In this document: one piece after another, positions 6,013 through 7,038 of the stretch
How positions within the stretch are numbered: position 1 is the stretch's first letter
Layout: each line of letters starts with the position of its first letter
Source of the DNA: Acidimicrobiia bacterium
Lineage (GTDB): Bacteria > Actinomycetota > Acidimicrobiia > Acidimicrobiales > AC-14
Length of the DNA stretch: 7,038 nucleotides
Direction: 5' to 3'
Assembly: GCA_019243595.1 (NCBI GenBank)
Contig: JAFAUA010000376.1
Coordinates: 1-7,038 of the forward strand
Made by a program: the position numbers and the translations under genes
The notes under the pieces: model-generated
Seen by the model: the letters and a program-made list of their open reading frames with translations, nothing else
The model's database searches: none
Told to the model about the DNA's origin: nothing

Positions 6013-6902
6013 CTGGGCCTCCAGTTTCCCAGGAGGGCGGGCAAAAGATCGAGAGGGTCGCCGCCGGTGGCCAGCCACGTGATGCGGGGGTCACGCCGGA
6101 ACCACATGCGCTGGCGCCGGGAGAAGGCGCGCGTACGGCTGGCCGCGGTCTCGAATGCCTCGTCGAGAGTGGTGTTGCCGGCCGCGTAGTCGAGGAGCTC
6201 CTTGTAGCCCAGGGCCTGGCGGGCGGTGGGCGACATGCGGGGCTCCAGTGCCACCGCCTCGTCCACGAAGCCGGCCTCGACCTGGTCGCGCAGCCGGGCG
6301 TCGATGCGCCGGGCCAGGGTGGCGCGCGGCAACCAGACGCCGGCGATCTGAAACGGCGTCGGCGGGAAGGTCGCGATGCCGGGACCGAAACTGGAGAACG
6401 GTCGTCCGCTGCCGAGCGTCACCTCGAGAGCCCGGACGACTCGGCGGCGGTTGGTCGGCTCGATGCGCGAGGCAGCCGGCGGGTCGAGCTCGGCGAGGCG
6501 TTCGTACAGACCATCGGTGCCCGTGGCCTCCAGCTCCTCGCGCACGTCGGGCCACTCGCCCGGCACGGTGAGGCGGTCGACAACCGCCTGCAGGTAAAGG
6601 CCGGTGCCCCCCACGAGCAGCGCTCGGTGGCCGTGACCTTCGATGCCGGCGATCGCCTTGTCGGCCTCTTCCTGAAAGCGGGCGACGGTAAAGCGCTCGC
6701 CGGGATCGGCCAGGTCGAGCAGGTGGTGCGGGATCTCGGCCCGCTCCTTAGCTGACGGCTTCGCCGTGCCGATGTCCATGCCCCGGTACACCTGCATGGA
6801 GTCGACCGAGACGATCTCGACGTCGCCGAGGACCCTTGCCGCTTCGAAGGCCAAGGCCGACTTGCCAGACGCCGTGGGCCCGACGAGGGCAAGGTGTCTG
6901 AT
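6009..6902 (-). CDS. miaA: tRNA dimethylallyltransferase MiaA (start codon apparently ATC)
   Basis: MiaA transfers the dimethylallyl group from DMAPP to N6 of A37 in tRNAs reading UNN codons. Its product i6A37 is the substrate of MiaB, encoded just upstream. Counting from an ATC at 6902-6900, the protein has 297 residues: P-loop GPTASGKS (8-15), DSMQVYRGMDIGTAKP (34-49), the DMAPP/tRNA-binding VGGTGLY (97-103), ARQALGYKEL (227-236) and the C-terminal RRQRMWFRRDPRITWL (262-277). Length and motifs are normal. The oddity is the start: this frame has no ATG, GTG or TTG from the window edge down to a TTG at 6854, and that TTG lies after the P-loop and would delete it. The ATC overlaps the miaB stop as TAATC, where TAATG would be the classic coupled start giving MRHLALVG. 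It is either a rare AUC start or a single-base error at 6900. The stop overlaps dapF as ATGA. Confidence 0.93.
   Translation of the reverse strand: MRHLALVGPTASGKSALAFEAARVLGDVEIVSVDSMQVYRGMDIGTAKPSAKERAEIPHHLLDLADPGERFTVARFQEEADKAIAGIEGHGHRALLVGGTGLYLQAVVDRLTVPGEWPDVREELEATGTDGLYERLAELDPPAASRIEPTNRRRVVRALEVTLGSGRPFSSFGPGIATFPPTPFQIAGVWLPRATLARRIDARLRDQVEAGFVDEAVALEPRMSPTARQALGYKELLDYAAGNTTLDEAFETAASRTRAFSRRQRMWFRRDPRITWLATGGDPLDLLPALLGNWRPR
6018..6022 (-). promoter_or_regulatory. Ribosome binding site that decides the dapF start
   Basis: On the minus strand this is GGAGG, 5 bases before the ATG at 6012 and inside the last codons of miaA. It argues for 6012 rather than the upstream in-frame start at 6078. 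Confidence 0.7.
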
Positions 6903-7038
6903 TAGACCGCCGCCACGGGAATGCGCGTCCGCCGGTGCGGGCGGTCGACGACCTCGACGAGCTCGCCGGTCAGGTGGTGCGGCGCAGCCGCGGTGATCCG
7001 GGCGGTCGCCGTTGACCCGGTGGGCAGGCCCTGTGCCG
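6902..7038 (-). CDS. miaB: tRNA-2-methylthio-N6-dimethylallyladenosine synthase MiaB, C-terminal end (partial)
   Basis: Only the last 44 residues are in the window; the gene continues beyond 7038 and ends with TAA at 6904-6902. MiaB is a radical-SAM methylthiotransferase that converts i6A37 to ms2i6A37 in tRNA, using the product of MiaA. The fragment carries the end of the RNA-binding TRAM domain: GSTATARITAAAPHHLTGEL resembles the usual MiaB ending with its TYAAPHHL-like block. A basic tail of about 18 residues (VEVVDRPHRRTRIPVAAV) follows. The radical-SAM CxxxCxxC motif is outside the window, so the call rests on the TRAM segment and the known miaB-miaA-dapF-hflX gene order. Another TRAM protein is possible but unlikely. 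Confidence 0.85.
   Translation of the reverse strand, partial: AQGLPTGSTATARITAAAPHHLTGELVEVVDRPHRRTRIPVAAV

Noticed and set aside
6013..6078. Earlier start for dapF adding 22 residues.
   Set aside because: The extra residues are Arg/Pro-rich and lie over the miaA end; the ATG at 6012 has GGAGG and begins at the conserved N-terminus.

Overview
The window is high-GC bacterial DNA, almost entirely coding, and looks like an actinobacterial chromosome. The order miaB-miaA-dapF-hflX on one strand is a well-known actinobacterial neighbourhood, and the aminotransferase that follows has the look of actinobacterial DapC. Other actinobacterial traits are GTG and TTG starts, very tight gene packing and promoter-like signals placed for leaderless transcripts. 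The exact lineage cannot be fixed from the sequence. Only two gaps lie between genes (25 and 23 bases), and there is no RNA gene, insertion sequence, phage gene or CRISPR array.

Left part (1-2878): an osmoprotectant or quaternary-amine type ABC importer (OpuC/OsmVWXY family). The ATP-binding subunit is read leftward and is cut by the window edge. Diverging from it are two permease genes, which overlap by 4 bases, and a lipoprotein substrate-binding protein. The 25-base divergent spacer holds two overlapping -10-like hexamers within one imperfect palindrome. Both are placed so that transcripts would have almost no leader.

Right part (7038-2868, minus strand): miaB (3' end only), miaA, dapF, hflX and dapC. 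Each gene starts inside or against the stop codon of the one before, so the block looks like one translationally coupled operon whose promoter lies beyond the window. MiaA and MiaB act in succession to make ms2i6A37 in tRNA. HflX is a ribosome-associated GTPase. DapC and DapF are two steps of the succinylase branch of diaminopimelate/lysine synthesis and serve cell-wall and lysine supply.

The two units meet tail to tail. The binding-protein gene and dapC overlap by 11 bases. A long GC-rich hairpin, probably the terminator of the transporter transcript, lies inside the 3' end of the dapC coding sequence and pairs fully only in the transporter-sense RNA.

The oddest point is miaA. Its P-loop frame has no ATG, GTG or TTG where one is needed. 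An ATC sits exactly where the expected TAATG coupling start would be, so this is either a rare AUC start or a one-base consensus error. I found no convincing undescribed system; these are mostly well-known housekeeping genes with several unusual junctions.
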